A stretch of DNA of 64,000 nucleotides from Sabellastarte sp. h YS-2021 (Eukaryota; Annelida; Polychaeta; Sabellida; Sabellidae). Where the stretch lies: NCBI GenBank assembly GCA_964017235.1, contig OZ024933.1:62788255-62852254 (forward strand), written 5' to 3'. Made by a program: the position numbers and the translations under genes. Shown here piece after piece: positions 34,395-45,668 of this stretch (position 1 is its first letter; every line of letters begins with the position of its first letter). The notes below the pieces were generated by a model. It did no database searches and was not told the DNA's origin. It saw nothing but the letters and a program-made list of their open reading frames with translations.

Positions 34395-35090
34395 TTCTAT
34401 AGCCTCAACAATCAAGGAGCAAGGCTTGTCTGAGGCAGTGGCTCCTGAGGCTCCTCAAAGATGTTCAACCAGATCAGTCTATGAAGCAAATTTGACCATT
34501 TTTACCAAATGGTGCCACAGTAATGACATGGATTTTAGGGCACCAACTGTCAATTAAATAGCCGACTTCCTGTTGTACTTGTTCCATGACAGGAAGTTGT
34601 AGCCAAGTACTACAGATGGCTATAGATCAGCCATAGCTGACAAACTGGGAAACTCGCCCATCAATGCCAGGAAGGAGGAAAATCATCGCTATCTCCCAGA
34701 TAGTTTCCATAGAGACAAACCCAAGGGTCTTAGAGGCATACCCTCTTGGAACCTTGCCTTGGTCCTTCACCAATTGACAAAGGCTCCCTTTGAACCCCTT
34801 AAAGAGGCATCCTTGAAATATCTGACTTTGAAGACTGTCTTCCTCTTAGCTCAGTGTACAAGCAAACATAGTAGTGAGATCCATGCTTCGCTCAAGAAAA
34901 AACACCAGACACCAGGTAGACTGGTCCAAGGTGTCTCTCTACCCCTCACCCAAATTTCTTTTGAACAATCAGTTGGCCAAAGAGGGTCCAGATGATGTGG
35001 CCCCAGTGGTTATTCCAGCCCTGGTTATTGGCAGCCCAGCAGATCCACCACTAGCCCATACTTAAGCAAGCAGCCTGCCACCTTGCCCAG
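34395..35090 (+). pseudogene. DIRS tyrosine recombinase remnant, catalytic half deleted
   Basis: Reads AIKEQGLSEAVAPEAPQR, TIFTKWCHSNDMDFRAP, DGYRSAIADKLGNSP, LHQLTKAPFEPLKEASLK and VAPVVIPALV. Sequence then jumps at about 35025 to the equivalent of 14830 of the intact-ended element (GGCAGCCCAGCAG), a deletion of about 395 bp that removes the H-x-x-R, His/Trp and Tyr motifs. The first Arg position is also altered (TSKHSSEIHA in place of GSGKRRSEIHA). Several stops are present. Confidence 0.8.
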
Positions 35091-35205
35091 CAGGGTCTTC
35101 AAGGTTGTAGTGGCTTGCCCAAAGATCAGCGGGTAGACTCCTCATCCTTCCAAAGAGGGTCTCTCTGAAGACTGAACTCATACCTCTCTTTCCTGACACC
35201 AAAAT

Positions 35206-36069
35206 TTAATTTTCTTATTAATTTGCAAAATTTGGAACTTTCATATTCAGTTTAGAAATCATTTCTTCAGAGGATAAACTCAGGGAGCAGGCTTAAAAGC
35301 TACATTTATTCGCAATGATTTCCCACCTATGTGTTTCTTTGGTCTCATGGCTTATAGGGAAAGGACTTTTGACCTATAATTCTGTGTCTGCTTTTACACA
35401 TTATGTATAGGTTAATGGCCAAGTGAGTGTTTAATATTTGAAAATAATGAACTGTTTATGAGGTCTTGCTGGGACCGAGTCAACAGTCCAATATTTTCAA
35501 AAATTGGAGACTGGCGAGGCCATAAACCAGTTCAAATTACACCCCTTACTTAATTTATAATTTTAAAGGTGTTGTTTAACATCATTAATCTTCATTGTTA
35601 TATTTCACATATGTATTTTAGGATTTTTATAATCATAATATTTTTAGTTGAAATAAAATCAAAGGGGTTTCTTTGGAAAAGTGTAAAAATGGCTTATATA
35701 TATGGTCCTAATAACTCACTGTTGGTCCTTATATATATGGTCCTAATCACTGTTGGTCCTAATAATGGAACAACAATTAAGATATTCGACATTTTTAACA
35801 AATGGAAAGTAGCATCGGAGATGTCAGTTATAATAAGGCCCAAAGACAAACGTATTAAAACAACATAATTCAATAGCCAGATGACAGCATTAATCAGTAA
35901 ATTAAAAATAATGAAGCTTTCAGATTTATTAATTGCAGAATAGCTGTCAATGAAAATAGCACAGTTATGTAAAAGTAAATAAAATAATCAGTTGCAGCAA
36001 TCCATATATCTTTATCATAAGAGAAACATGTCCCAAATATGGCAGGTGAACACACTTTGACAGATCCAA
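35206..36069. other. AT-rich non-coding stretch
   Basis: No gene recognised. Contains a local duplication of TATATATGGTCCTAAT (about 35695 and 35730). Confidence 0.4.
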
Positions 36070-37030
36070 AGTTAAACGTGTCCATGATGATGCACACTTA
36101 CAACCCCCTAATGTCCCTACCAAGTATCAACTCCCTAAAGTTTACGTTTTCCAATATCTTGCCTGGACAAGATTTTAGAGGACAAGGTCACTACGGCAAG
36201 GTCAAATCAAGATCACACCATCATGTTGCACACCTACAACCCTAAGCAATGTCCTTACCAAGTATCAATTTCATACACCTTGAGGTTTCTGAGCTATGAC
36301 CCAGACAAGATTTTATAGGTCAAGGTCACTATGGCAAGGTCAAATGTGAAATCAAGGTCACACCATGATGTTGTACACCTACAACCCCAACCAATGTGCC
36401 TACCAAGTTTCAACTTCCTGCACCTTACAGTTTCCCAGATATAGGCTGAACAACATTTTAAAGATCTATGTCACTACAGCAGGGTGAAAGGTCAAACCAT
36501 GACGTTGCACACCTGTAACTCCCTACCAATGTCCCTACAAAGTATCAACTTCCTACACCTTACAGTTTCTAACATGCAGTCTTGACAAGATATCATAGGT
36601 CAAGGTCACTACGGTAAGGTCAAATCAAGGTCACACCATCACACTGCACACCTACAACTCCTAAGCAATGTCCCTTCCACGTAATCAACTTCCTACACCT
36701 TACAGTTTCTGAGATATACCCTGGACAAGATTTTAAAGGTCAAGGTCACTACGTCAAGGTCAAATCAAGGTCACCCATAACGTTTTACACGGTACAACTC
36801 TCAACCAATGTCCCTACCATGCATCAACTTGCTACACCTTACAATTTCCGAGATATAGCCCGGACAAGATTTTACAGGTCAAAGTCACTCCGGCAAGGCC
36901 AAATCAAGGTCACACCATGACATTTGCACACCAACACCCCCTAACCAATGCCCTATCAAGTATTAACTTCCTACACGTTACAGTTTCTGAGATAGAGCCC
37001 GCACAAACTTTTCCAGCCAAATACCATTCA
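36070..37030. repeat. ~140-bp tandem satellite rich in AGGTCA, about seven units
   Basis: The phrase CACACCATnATGTTGCACACCTACAAC or a variant recurs at about 36214, 36359, 36494, 36632, 36773 and 36911 (spacing 135-145). Each unit also has TGTCCCTACCAAGTATCAAC, CTACACCTTACAGTTTC, GACAAGATTTTA and 'AGGTCAAGGTCACTACGGCA'. Many TCAAGGTCA sequences result. Units differ by 10-20% by eye. Confidence 0.85.
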
Positions 37031-37099
37031 TACACCATGGGTAAAAACAATACCCTGACAGCCCTGAAGGGCTGTGGGGTAAAAATCTCTCAGGTGTAA

Positions 37100-38730
37100 T
37101 TTTAAAGTGTTGAAAAAAAACAGATTGGCTATAATATAAACACTAATTTGATCAAATGTGTTTCTCACAATATGTGGACAATATGTGATGCCTTCTTCCT
37201 ACAGTGTCCCGTAGTTAGAGTTTGAATTCATTGTTTACACCATTTTGGTGGCAGTTTGAGGCCTATAGGAAATAACCAAATTACCAGTATTCCTTCTGAA
37301 AAGCTATTTGCACTGGTTTAAAATGTTCATTTGTTCCTTAATGTTCCTTAGTGTATCTATCATTTAGAACTATGCACGCTTTGGCAATACAATCGAGGGG
37401 CGGGTTTTTGTAAATAATAGGCAAGTTGGCCATGAAACAATATCATGTCCTTACATGGACCCAGTAAAAAGCCGAATTTTATGAAACAACTGAACCAGGA
37501 AAATGATGCACAGCCATGATATGCTGTAACGTGTGAAAATTCCACACACATTTGTGTGAGACTTCGCTCATATTGGGTTTAAAACTTTTATTATCAAATC
37601 ACATTGTTTTCCAGCCTGTAAATAATTAGACATTACAACTGGTATATACGTCAAATCAAAACTTGGCAAAGCAGCTTTGATAGTGCTATCCTAAATGATG
37701 AAATGATGAAGCAATATGCTAAGGGTCTGCCCATTATCCCATTTTAACCCTGGCTGTTAAACGTGACGTAAAACCCAAAATTTGACATTGAACCTAATGT
37801 CTAATTTATTTATTTGTGAATATAAGCTACAACAGCAGCACTCAGAGAGCAAAGACCTCCGCTAAGACACACAATTATGAATAAATAGGAAAATCCGGAT
37901 TTTTTTTGTATCCAAATGGCGATCCCGACCTGTCTCAAAAATTAATAGGATCTAAGACATTAAAACTTGAACCAAGATTTTTTCATAAAGTTCCAATCAG
38001 TAGCTTTTGCAAAATTCTGCTAACAGACAAACTTACAGACAGACAAATCAATGGTCATTAAAACAATACCTTCTTGGCGGAATCATATCTTCTTCTAATA
38101 GCGAGGTATACATTTCCACCACGTTAAAATTGCTCATATAAAAAATCCGTCTGTAAGTACAAACTAATTTTTGTCAGTCATTATATGGATATTATGATAT
38201 AAATGGGTTTCAGTATGGCAAAAATTAAAATGGCGTATATACATTGCATACAAGAGACAAAGTTATTAAAAGGACAGAATATTCTTACATTGTGCATAAA
38301 GATTTAATGCTTCTTCACAAGGCTTTTAGCTAAACGTTTTTCCTTTTTCAATGTGGGAATTATATGTCTTTAAATACAAACCATAATATTAAAGTAGGGT
38401 GCTTAGGTGTCTCAGGGGTATTTGTTATTCTTATTTGTTACATCTGAGTGAATGGCCAACATGGCATAACATTCGCAATATCAGTGATTAACTTGATACA
38501 ACAATGATATAAAAATCTGACATTGTTTCTGTAAAGTTATATATGCTAGATTGAAAAGATGGTGTCCAAATAATTCAGCTTTTAAAATATTGGAATTAAC
38601 TTATGGTAAAATAATGCACTGGATATAAAAAACCTGAAATTGTAACAGTGGAAAGAGTCAACATATCCATATACTACAAAAAGGGGTAAGTTAACAATTA
38701 TAAAAGGACTTGAGAATCCTGTTTTTGTTT
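37100..38730. other. AT-rich non-coding stretch with old repeat traces
   Basis: No gene recognised. The segment 37830-38110 (ACAGACAAACTTACAGACAGACAAAT ... CAATACCTTCTTGGCGG) resembles part of 40600-40790 (ACAGACAGAC ... CATAACCTCCTTGGTGG), so both probably derive from one dispersed repeat family. Confidence 0.4.
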
Positions 38731-38959
38731 CAGAGTGCAGATCCTTGCCAGGGCTTTTAGGAGAATATAGGCCTTTTTGTATCCAGAGTATTATCTGGAT
38801 CTTTTATAAAATTAAATTAATAACTCCTTTGGTTCGGTCCTTCCCACTTAATTTGGTGGTCCTCTGTCATTGGGTTCTTACCTGGTGGCAGGCTAAAAAA
38901 ACTCAGGTATGTATGCTGTATTGTTAGTTCTTTTTTTTTGCTATTTTCTGACCACTGTG

Positions 38960-39085
38960 TATAAAATAGATTTGAAGTGACATATAAGCCCATTTTGGGC
39001 TGGGTATAACATTCATTGTATTTTTTGTTGTTTGCATATATATACATTGTATACATGTCACTATAATAAATGAAATAAACTAAAC
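38960..39085 (+). repeat. LINE 3' tail fragment
   Basis: AAGTGACATATAAGCCCATT...GGGCTGGG ... CATGTCACTATAATAAATGA matches the 3' end of the LINE at 57409-57480 (AAGTGACTTATAAGCCCATA ... CATGTCACTATAATAAATGA). It is a 5'-truncated copy of the same family on the plus strand; an AT-rich tail follows. Confidence 0.7.
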
Positions 39086-39269
39086 TATGTGGATAAATGG
39101 TCATCCCCCAGACTTTGTTTTTCAGTTATGCCCCTTTCACACTACTGGTGTTATGTCCCATGGTTACAAGTGTTCCTCGGCAACAGAACAGCCCCCCCCC
39201 CCCCCCCCCCAGGTTGCCCCATTTTGTTCAAGTTGTTCACACTACAGGCGGTGTTATTCGCGGTTATAT

Positions 39270-39503
39270 TTATTTCTTTATTTGGGGTTTTACGTCGCTT
39301 TCAACACTGTACAGGTCATATCACGACCGCTAGTTGGAAGGGCAGAGGAAACCAGTACATACAGTTCGTTAGGGTTCTGTACTGTAAACTGCTGACCAAC
39401 GGCAATCAACTACCAGCTTTCCCACTTGAGGCCGTGCCGGGAATCGAACCCCGGCCTCAGAGTTTTGAGGCGAGAGTGTTACCACTCTGCCACCACGGCC
39501 CCT
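39270..39503 (-). repeat. tRNA-derived SINE, best copy of family 1
   Basis: On the minus strand the head reads GGGGCCGTGGTGGCAGAGTG ... GGGGTTCGATTCCCGGC ... ACGGCCTC. It folds with a perfect 7-bp acceptor stem (GGGGCCG with CGGCCTC, one G-U) and a T arm (CCGGG/CCCGG). The A box TGGCAGAGTGG is at 39492-39482 and the B box GGTTCGATTCC at 39450-39440. A tRNA-unrelated body follows to about 39270 (contains CAGTTTACAGTACAGAACCC). Other copies: 735-950 and 61355-61583, same strand. A bona fide tRNA gene is unlikely since the body is shared by all three. Confidence 0.82.
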
Positions 39504-40667
39504 TTATTCGCTGTTTATAGGCACTTGGCGAAACACCCCATCCTTCAAGTACTGTTCAAGATTCGAATGCGACCTTGTGTCACAGTGGCGAACACCTTTG
39601 GTTACCATAATAGAAAATTCATATGCGCATGCACGGAATCGTCTGTGCATGCCCATGGTTATGAATTCAGAGGTGGAAATTTTAAACATTTCGAAACTTT
39701 CGCAGGACAAGCAAGGTAATGTACGGTTCACCACTGACTCGTAAGTTTGCAAACAGAGATCAAGCAGCGATCCAAGGAGAGGGACGTTTCACCAAACGCA
39801 GCTTACCAGGTGATTCTGCCTGTAGTGTGAAAGGGGTATTAGGGGATACTGGTTACCATAGCTTGGGCAGTACTTGTGCAATGGGAGATTCATCAAATAG
39901 AGCTTTGTGTGCTGCAGAAAAAGGAATATACATGCAATTAATTACAAACTTCCCTTGCTACATTGCTGCAAAATGTTTGTATACATGTTAATGAATTTTC
40001 CTTCAAGGACAGGAAATATCAAATTAACGTTTGTTTAATACTTAATGATGTGAGAAAAATATGTTTATCATTTTAAAATCGTGGCACAAATATGCTTACA
40101 TCTGAACACGAAAGTGTGCCTGCAAATTGCACATGGCTATAATTGTATGCATGGGAACATGCACTTACTCCACCGTTGGGACATTAAAATATCTTCCATT
40201 AGAAACCACACATACATGTCAGTGCAAGTATGATTGTTAGGCATCACAATTATATGCTCCCAATTGTGAAATTTTATCACTGATTAACCAAGATAGTTAT
40301 CTTTCTGCATCTCTTATAATTTATGTTGCATCTATTATTTTCAAGAAGGTGTATCAAATAAATAGATTGATAACAAAATGAATGAAATTTACACTTCAAT
40401 TGACGCTTGATATTGCATTATAACCACAGTTCACACTCCTCCAATAACTATAAAGCATTCCTAGAGCGCAGGCCTCCACCAATTTCACTAATATAATGAT
40501 TTGATGTTATTTTTGGAGAAATATCAAGCACTGGCACAAACTCATGAAAAGAGGACTGCTGAAACTTCGGGATTTTTGTGTGTGTCCAGAACATGATCCG
40601 GATATGTAAAATGTAATGACTTCTTCCTGTGGCCAGACCATAAAAATGTCATAAAGATGCCTTAAAA

Positions 40668-40670
<3 letters not shown>
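39504..40670. other. non-coding stretch
   Basis: No gene recognised. It includes degenerate CAT/GCATGC phrases at 39625-39660 and a 90-codon open frame at 39719-39991 without family motifs or splice context, which I do not consider a gene. Confidence 0.4.

Positions 40671-40718
<48 letters not shown>
40671..40718. repeat. (GACA)12 microsatellite
   Basis: Twelve uninterrupted GACA units, with further GACA-like units to about 40745. It lies inside a dispersed repeat with CAGACAAACAGACGAAAAAA next to it. Confidence 0.95.
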
Positions 40719-41053
40719 TAGATCAACAGACAGACAAACAGACGAAAAAATTTCAACCCAAACCATAACCTCCTTGGTGGCTGTAATAAGAATGGATTAA
40801 TTACTAAATATCAGTGTGAAACATCCCATACGTAATTCTATCCCCAAAGTCCATGTTCTCTGAAATAGGTCAAAACTAAAATAGCATCCAAGTAAGTGAT
40901 GTCTAGGAAGGGGAACTGATTGATACTGAGAGTGATCTACAACCACATACGGATCCAGGATTCTTGAAAAAGGATTTTATATCATTCCACGCATGAACAA
41001 TAGCCAAGATGTTTGGCCTTGACAGAGGTATGCACTAACCAGTTGCTCTTGTT

Positions 41054-41098
41054 CCCCCCCCCCCCCCCCAAAAAAAAAGAAAAAAAAAAAGAAAAAAG
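41054..41098. repeat. poly-C then poly-A tract
   Basis: Sixteen C followed directly by an A-rich run with occasional G. The same C-run/A-run junction appears at 45669 and 49687. Confidence 0.9.
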
Positions 41099-41469
41099 AA
41101 GGAAGTATATAGACCTTACATGCTTGCAATTCCAGTCATGATTGATTACAGAGCTAGAATTGATGGAAGCCACATAATACATGAGCAAACCATAACCGTA
41201 TACTTCATATAAGAAAACAGTCCTTTTTATTGTTCCGTAAGCTGTTGTCATACCAGATGCCATGATAAGCATACATGAAAAAAAACCACTTTAACAATTT
41301 ACAATTGTATTAAAATTAGAAAAAAATTGTGGACAGGTTCATCAATGGGAATGTTTTTGCTCCTCCTCCTGCTCCTTAGACCCTCATCTTGTGCAACCCG
41401 TTCAAGTAATGTAAAGGTTGTCATACTTCAGACCAATTGATCCATATGGCTAGTAGTTATTTCTGGTTT

Positions 41470-41790
41470 CTTTAACATGAGGTGCTCTATGAAGCATTTT
41501 GACCCCAGCTTTGCACATGATTCTCCAAGGATTTGGAATGATGTGCCTGATGATGTATGCTCAGACAAATCCCTCTTTTCATTCAGGAGGAAGTTGAAAA
41601 CTTATCTCTTTGCAAAAGCATCCACCCTGTTTTTTTCTGGTCTTGTTTCCATCTTTCTCTGTGGTGTCGACCCCTGCAATGTTTCTGATTTAATGAATAC
41701 AATCTCTGATTTCTGGCATTATGCATCTTACAGTCTGTCAATAGATGGAGATTAAGCGCTATAAAAGTACTATTAGAATTAGAAGTGACT
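41470..41790 (+). pseudogene. CR1-like LINE 3' end
   Basis: One frame reads HFDPSFAHDSPRIWNDVPDD, VCSDKSLFSFRRKLKTYLF, the usual C-terminus of CR1/Jockey-type reverse transcriptases (APRLWNSLP...SLSSFKSxLKTYLF). The 3' end GATTAAGCGCTATAAAAGTA-CTATTAGAATTAGAAG follows at 41751-41787, a characteristic LINE tail. The element is 5' truncated. Confidence 0.8.
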
Positions 41791-42850
41791 GAGAGTATTT
41801 GTACTCCCCCCAAACAGTACATCAGTCTGCTGCAGATTTACCTCCTCAACTTATGATGGTACCCCTTGGTACACCTAGGTGAAGAGGGTCACATGTGTAA
41901 TGAACCTTGTCCAAGGGTACAATCTCCCTGACATGGCCGCAGAATGAACTGTAGACCTACTCTGAATGTGAGCATTGCACTGGAAACATTAGACTTAAGA
42001 ACATAAGCCAAAGTATCTAGTGCAACAGTTTTGTATTCTCTTAATGAGTTTGTGTATTGATCTGAACTCAGAACACCCTAAATATGTTTTCCTTATGCCA
42101 TGCACCAAAGACTATCCAAACAACTTATGCCAGTTTGGGAACTGTTCAAGTAACGCTGTGATTTGTTTTATTTATAACTAGAAGAGTTTACAATATTTGA
42201 ATGATAACTATAACGTTGAAAATGTGTCATCATACAGAGCATATATTTCTTTACCCTCAGAACACATTCTCTTCGATGTCAATTTTTTGAGATTTTGTTT
42301 TTTTAAACTTCAGCAGGAATTCAAGACTTCTTTTCATAAATTTGTTACTGGCATTAACATTGAACATTAGACCATTTAAAATTAGAAAATACTGCTGAAA
42401 CAAACAGAGTTATTGTGCTGATGCTATATGTAGTAACTCTTTAATGTGACAGCATAACTGAGGTAAAATGAAATATAATTTAAATGTTGACTTGCTACAA
42501 TTACATCTATACAACTGTTTTTTTTATGTAGAAATATGATTGTTTAACTTAGAACAGTTATAGTGTGATATAATCTCTCATTTACTACATTTTCTTCGTA
42601 TTGAACACCACCCCATTTCAAAAACAGTTCTATTGGTCTACAAATACCTTCATATTGGGTATTCAAAATATTTTGGTTCATGTTTATCTCTGTACATCTC
42701 CTCCCATAATACCAAACAAAGTAAGTCTAGCAGACTGTGTAATTACAGTTACATATTTTTGTCCACTGTTATCCCAATCAAAGTTACATTTCAGCCATAG
42801 GTTTACTTATGATACATCTAACAAATAGAATGGGTTGGCTGGTGATATTA
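41791..42850. other. AT-rich non-coding stretch
   Basis: No gene recognised on either strand. Confidence 0.4.
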
Positions 42851-43210
42851 GGGGTCCTTAGTGGCCTAGCGGTTACCAAGTTTGGCATCTAATCATAAGC
42901 TGTTACCTCTGTGGATTCGAGGCCCACAAGTGGCAATGCTGAGAACCTGTCCCAGTATGACCTTTGGCCTGGTGATATTTGATGTGCTACCTCTCTTGCA
43001 TCCTTCAGATAAGAAATTAAAATGCAACCTGTCCTCCAAGGCTTATCCACCTTAGTTTCTGTTCGTTCCTGGTGTGTCTGTGGCTACTGACCATTTCTTT
43101 GTTCCTGGATCTCTGATTATTTTGGAATGGGACTACTGGGTTTGTTGTGCCACAGAATTTACCGTTTCCAGAGATTGAGTGCTATCAATTCATGTTAGAA
43201 TTAGAATTGT
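42851..43210 (+). repeat. tRNA-derived SINE (family 2) with LINE-like tail
   Basis: The head GGGGTCCTTAGTGGCCTAGC-GGTTACCAAG has an A-box-like TGGCCTAGCGG, and GTGGATTCGAGGCCC gives a B box. The body ends GATTGAGTGCTATC...TTAGAATTAGAATT (43174-43208), resembling the CR1-like LINE tail at 41751-41787. A second copy is at 44462-44620. Confidence 0.72.
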
Positions 43211-43474
43211 AGCTAATTCCGATGTTCACGCTTGTTTAGTTTATGGTATACGTGATACTAATCCAGTTTAATGGGCAGACAAGACTATTGCATGCTAAAC
43301 ATACCTAATTTTTTAAATTGAAATTTTGTCAAATGTGGCAGGTTGTGTGGACAACAAAGCAATTATTCACTGTATAGATTGACTGAAAATGTTTACATTA
43401 TTATGTAGTAATTTTGCATAGTGTCTTGTTTCACAGGTTTGGATGTACCATAATATATATATATTTTTTTTCAG

Positions 43475-43737
43475 ACCCAAACTTGCTACAGATTATGGAG
43501 AAGAAAGACATTCTGTGGATAATTGCTGCAGTTCTAGGGGGCTGTGTAGTTATTGTGGGCGTGGCCTATACGTGTCTGTATTACTTCAAGATGCGCCCAA
43601 AACGTGCAAAAGGGGTGTGTGGCTTTTGTGAAGGAAACGGCCAATCTGAAGAGAGAGGAAATGACAGTGTACATGAGGTCAAAACAAAGCCTTTTATGCA
43701 GTTCAGTGCTGCAACTACGTCAACTACAAAGAAGTAA
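43475..43737 (+). CDS. probable terminal exon, single-pass membrane protein
   Basis: A strong acceptor (TATATTTTTTTTCAG, ending 43474) opens a frame that runs to TAA at 43735-43737: PNLLQIMEKKDILW, a hydrophobic segment IIAAVLGGCVVIVGVAYTCL (about residues 15-37, one membrane span), a basic stop-transfer KMRPKRAKG, then a hydrophilic tail with CGFCEGNG (a Cys-x-x-Cys pair) ending STTKK. About 86 residues. It could be the last exon of a plus-strand type I membrane protein whose other exons I cannot identify, or a small protein starting at the Met at 43495. No family was recognised. The 3' flank (to about 44300) holds no further coding. Confidence 0.55.
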
Positions 43738-44461
43738 CTTGGTGGGATTGTTAGCTGTTTGCTCTCAGTGAAGTGGTGGTTCTATGTTCACGACTTTTGC
43801 ACCGACTCCTCCCCATTTTGAAGTCGGGACCATTTAGTTGCTGGTTCCTATAGGTTTAGAATCAAAATATGCAAGGCCAGGAAGGATTTTAAATCGGTTT
43901 AATATTTTTTGGAAGAGTCGGCAACTTTGCTTCCTGACCTCCCTCCAAGATTGGGATCTTCGGCCCAACTTGTCTTAATGCCATGAAGTCAAATCAGTTA
44001 TAGTGATATTTTAATCCTCTTGTGCATGTGAGTTGCCAAGTACTATGGTAGATTAGCAGATGCCATTTTTTTATTCTTGGGTGATGTGCTCAATGCATAA
44101 ACTCCTATTCATATCTAACTTTGAATATACTTTACAAATATTGGCAAAACAGAGGAACTTACCAATCAACTGCAGTCCTTCCCTCTCCAAAAACTAAACA
44201 TCAACTCTTTATAATTCACTGGCATCAATTGTAAATCGCTTTCAGACAGTGTACAAGTGAATATTTTTAGCTATAAGAAGAAAATATTTTTTTTCAGATT
44301 CTGAGAAATTTACTGGAGCGATATAAATTTAACATTGCACTGGGAATTCATTTTCACCGCATTCTTGCTTTATGTGAATTAACAAAAATGTGTTGTAATA
44401 GTGAATTGCAAGTCAGGTGGATGGAAACTCATTGTATCTATCAATCTTCAAGTTTGAGTAA

Positions 44462-44620
44462 TGTCCACGGTGGCCTAGTGATTAGCAGGTTTGGCGTCTA
44501 TTACAGCTAGCTATCACCTCTGTTTGTCACCACTCCCACATGTGGCAATGCTGAGGATCTAACCCAAAATGATCCTGGCTATTGAACTAGATGTAAAACC
44601 TTAACGTTGAACTTTGTGCC
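44462..44620 (+). repeat. tRNA-derived SINE (family 2), second copy
   Basis: CCACGGTGGCCTAGTGATTA-GCAGGTTTGGCGTCT, then ATGTGGCAATGCTGAGGATCT, matching 42856-42960 (GGCAATGCTGAGAACCTG). The B box is poorly preserved. It lacks the long 3' body of the first copy. Confidence 0.7.
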
Positions 44621-44680
44621 TTTTTAAATTTTTCAAGTGCTTTATTAAGTAAAATGATAAGCAGGTGAAAAATAGGATCA

Positions 44681-45238
44681 GGGGCCGTATTCTTCAACAA
44701 TACTTAGACTGTTCCTAACTCGGATTTTAAGTTTTTCTTAAGCTTTTACTAACTTAGAATAAAATGGTATTCATCAACGTTCCTAACTCTAAGGTCACCT
44801 TAGACCTCTACTTAGATTTCAAGTTATCTGCAGAGGTACCTTAGATGATGGAATGTTTTTAAAATATGCAGTAACTGCAGGGAATCTTGTGTTTTATTGA
44901 TATAAAGCTGTAACTCAATATTAAAAACAGTATTTTCCTTCAAGAAAATTACCTTTTTCACCATTTTTAACAAAGCAGATGATTTAGTAAACAACAAAGT
45001 AGACCTTATGTAAGAATTAATGTGGAATAAGACTCTTCCTAACTTAGATATACTGGTTCCCATTTTAACAGTTACAGTACAAAGTAAAGGGAGTTTTCCT
45101 AACTTAGAATCTAAGTAATACTTAACAAAGTAGAGGTTGATGAATACGAAATCCAAGTAATACTTAGGTAAGTAGAAAACCATACCTAACTTGGATCTAA
45201 GGTGACCTTAGCTAAGTATTGTTGAAGAATACGGCCCC
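44681..45238. mobile_element. 558-bp palindromic MITE with perfect 27-bp TIRs
   Basis: The ends GGGGCCGTATTCTTCAACAA-TACTTAG (44681-44707) and the inverted copy 45212-45238 are identical. Inner sequence is also roughly symmetrical: phrases such as TTCCTAACTTAG, CTAAGGTGACCTTAG and TGATGAATAC/GTATTCATCA occur in both orientations, so the transcript would fold back. No target duplication was resolved (flanks GGATCA and AGATCT). The open frame on the minus strand inside it is not a gene. Confidence 0.85.
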
Positions 45239-45668
45239 AGATCTTTATATGTAAACAAGTATAGTATGTATGTGTAAACTTAATGTATAAACAAGAATAG
45301 TTTGTATATATATATATAAACTTAATGTGTAAACAAGTGTAACGTGCCTGTATAAACTTTATGCACAAACAACTGTAGTAGATATATACATTGTTGTATG
45401 CATGTATGTATGAACTTTGTCTGTAAATAATTGTAGTATACATATATGAACTTTATGTATAAACAATTGTAGTATGTGTGTAGACATGCCTGTTAAAACA
45501 GCGGTCACATTTAAACCCTTCAGTACAAGGGTATTGTGGTCAATTGTAGTCATTCAGCTGGAATTAATGTGAAACACGTTTAAAATGACTGATCTCTGAA
45601 AACATTTCCCTTTGATTGAGAATGTAAACTTCAGACTGTCATAAAATGCACTCATTCATTGTCTCACG

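Larger units (their letters stand above)
29707..35205 (+). mobile_element. decayed DIRS element, same family as 9506-15571
   Basis: The left end TATTCCATTAATACATCTTA aligns with the left end and terminal repeat of the 9.5-kb element through ATTCGCTAGGTGG and ATGGCCTCTCCAGGAC. Gag, RT-RH and recombinase segments follow in order. The right terminal repeat and internal complementary region are missing; similarity ends near GACTGAACTCATACCTCTCTTTCC (~35165-35190). It carries a ~1-kb nested insertion at about 31212-32290. Frameshifts, stops and deletions are numerous, so the copy is old. Confidence 0.85.

Noticed and set aside
39419-39502. Functional tRNA gene on the minus strand
   Set aside because: The head folds partly as a tRNA, but its downstream body is shared with two other genomic sites, so it is a SINE.
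39719-39991. 90-codon plus-strand open frame
   Set aside because: No splice context, no motif and no recognisable homologue; expected by chance in this length.
40671-40718. CRISPR-like short repeat array
   Set aside because: It is an uninterrupted (GACA)n microsatellite without spacers, in animal DNA.
44824-45183. 119-codon minus-strand open frame
   Set aside because: Lies wholly inside the palindromic MITE and has no family motif.
45186-45553. Minus-strand frames rich in Tyr/Ile/His repeats
   Set aside because: Translation of an imperfect TGTATAAACTT(TA)ATG... repeat (about 45240-45490), not coding.
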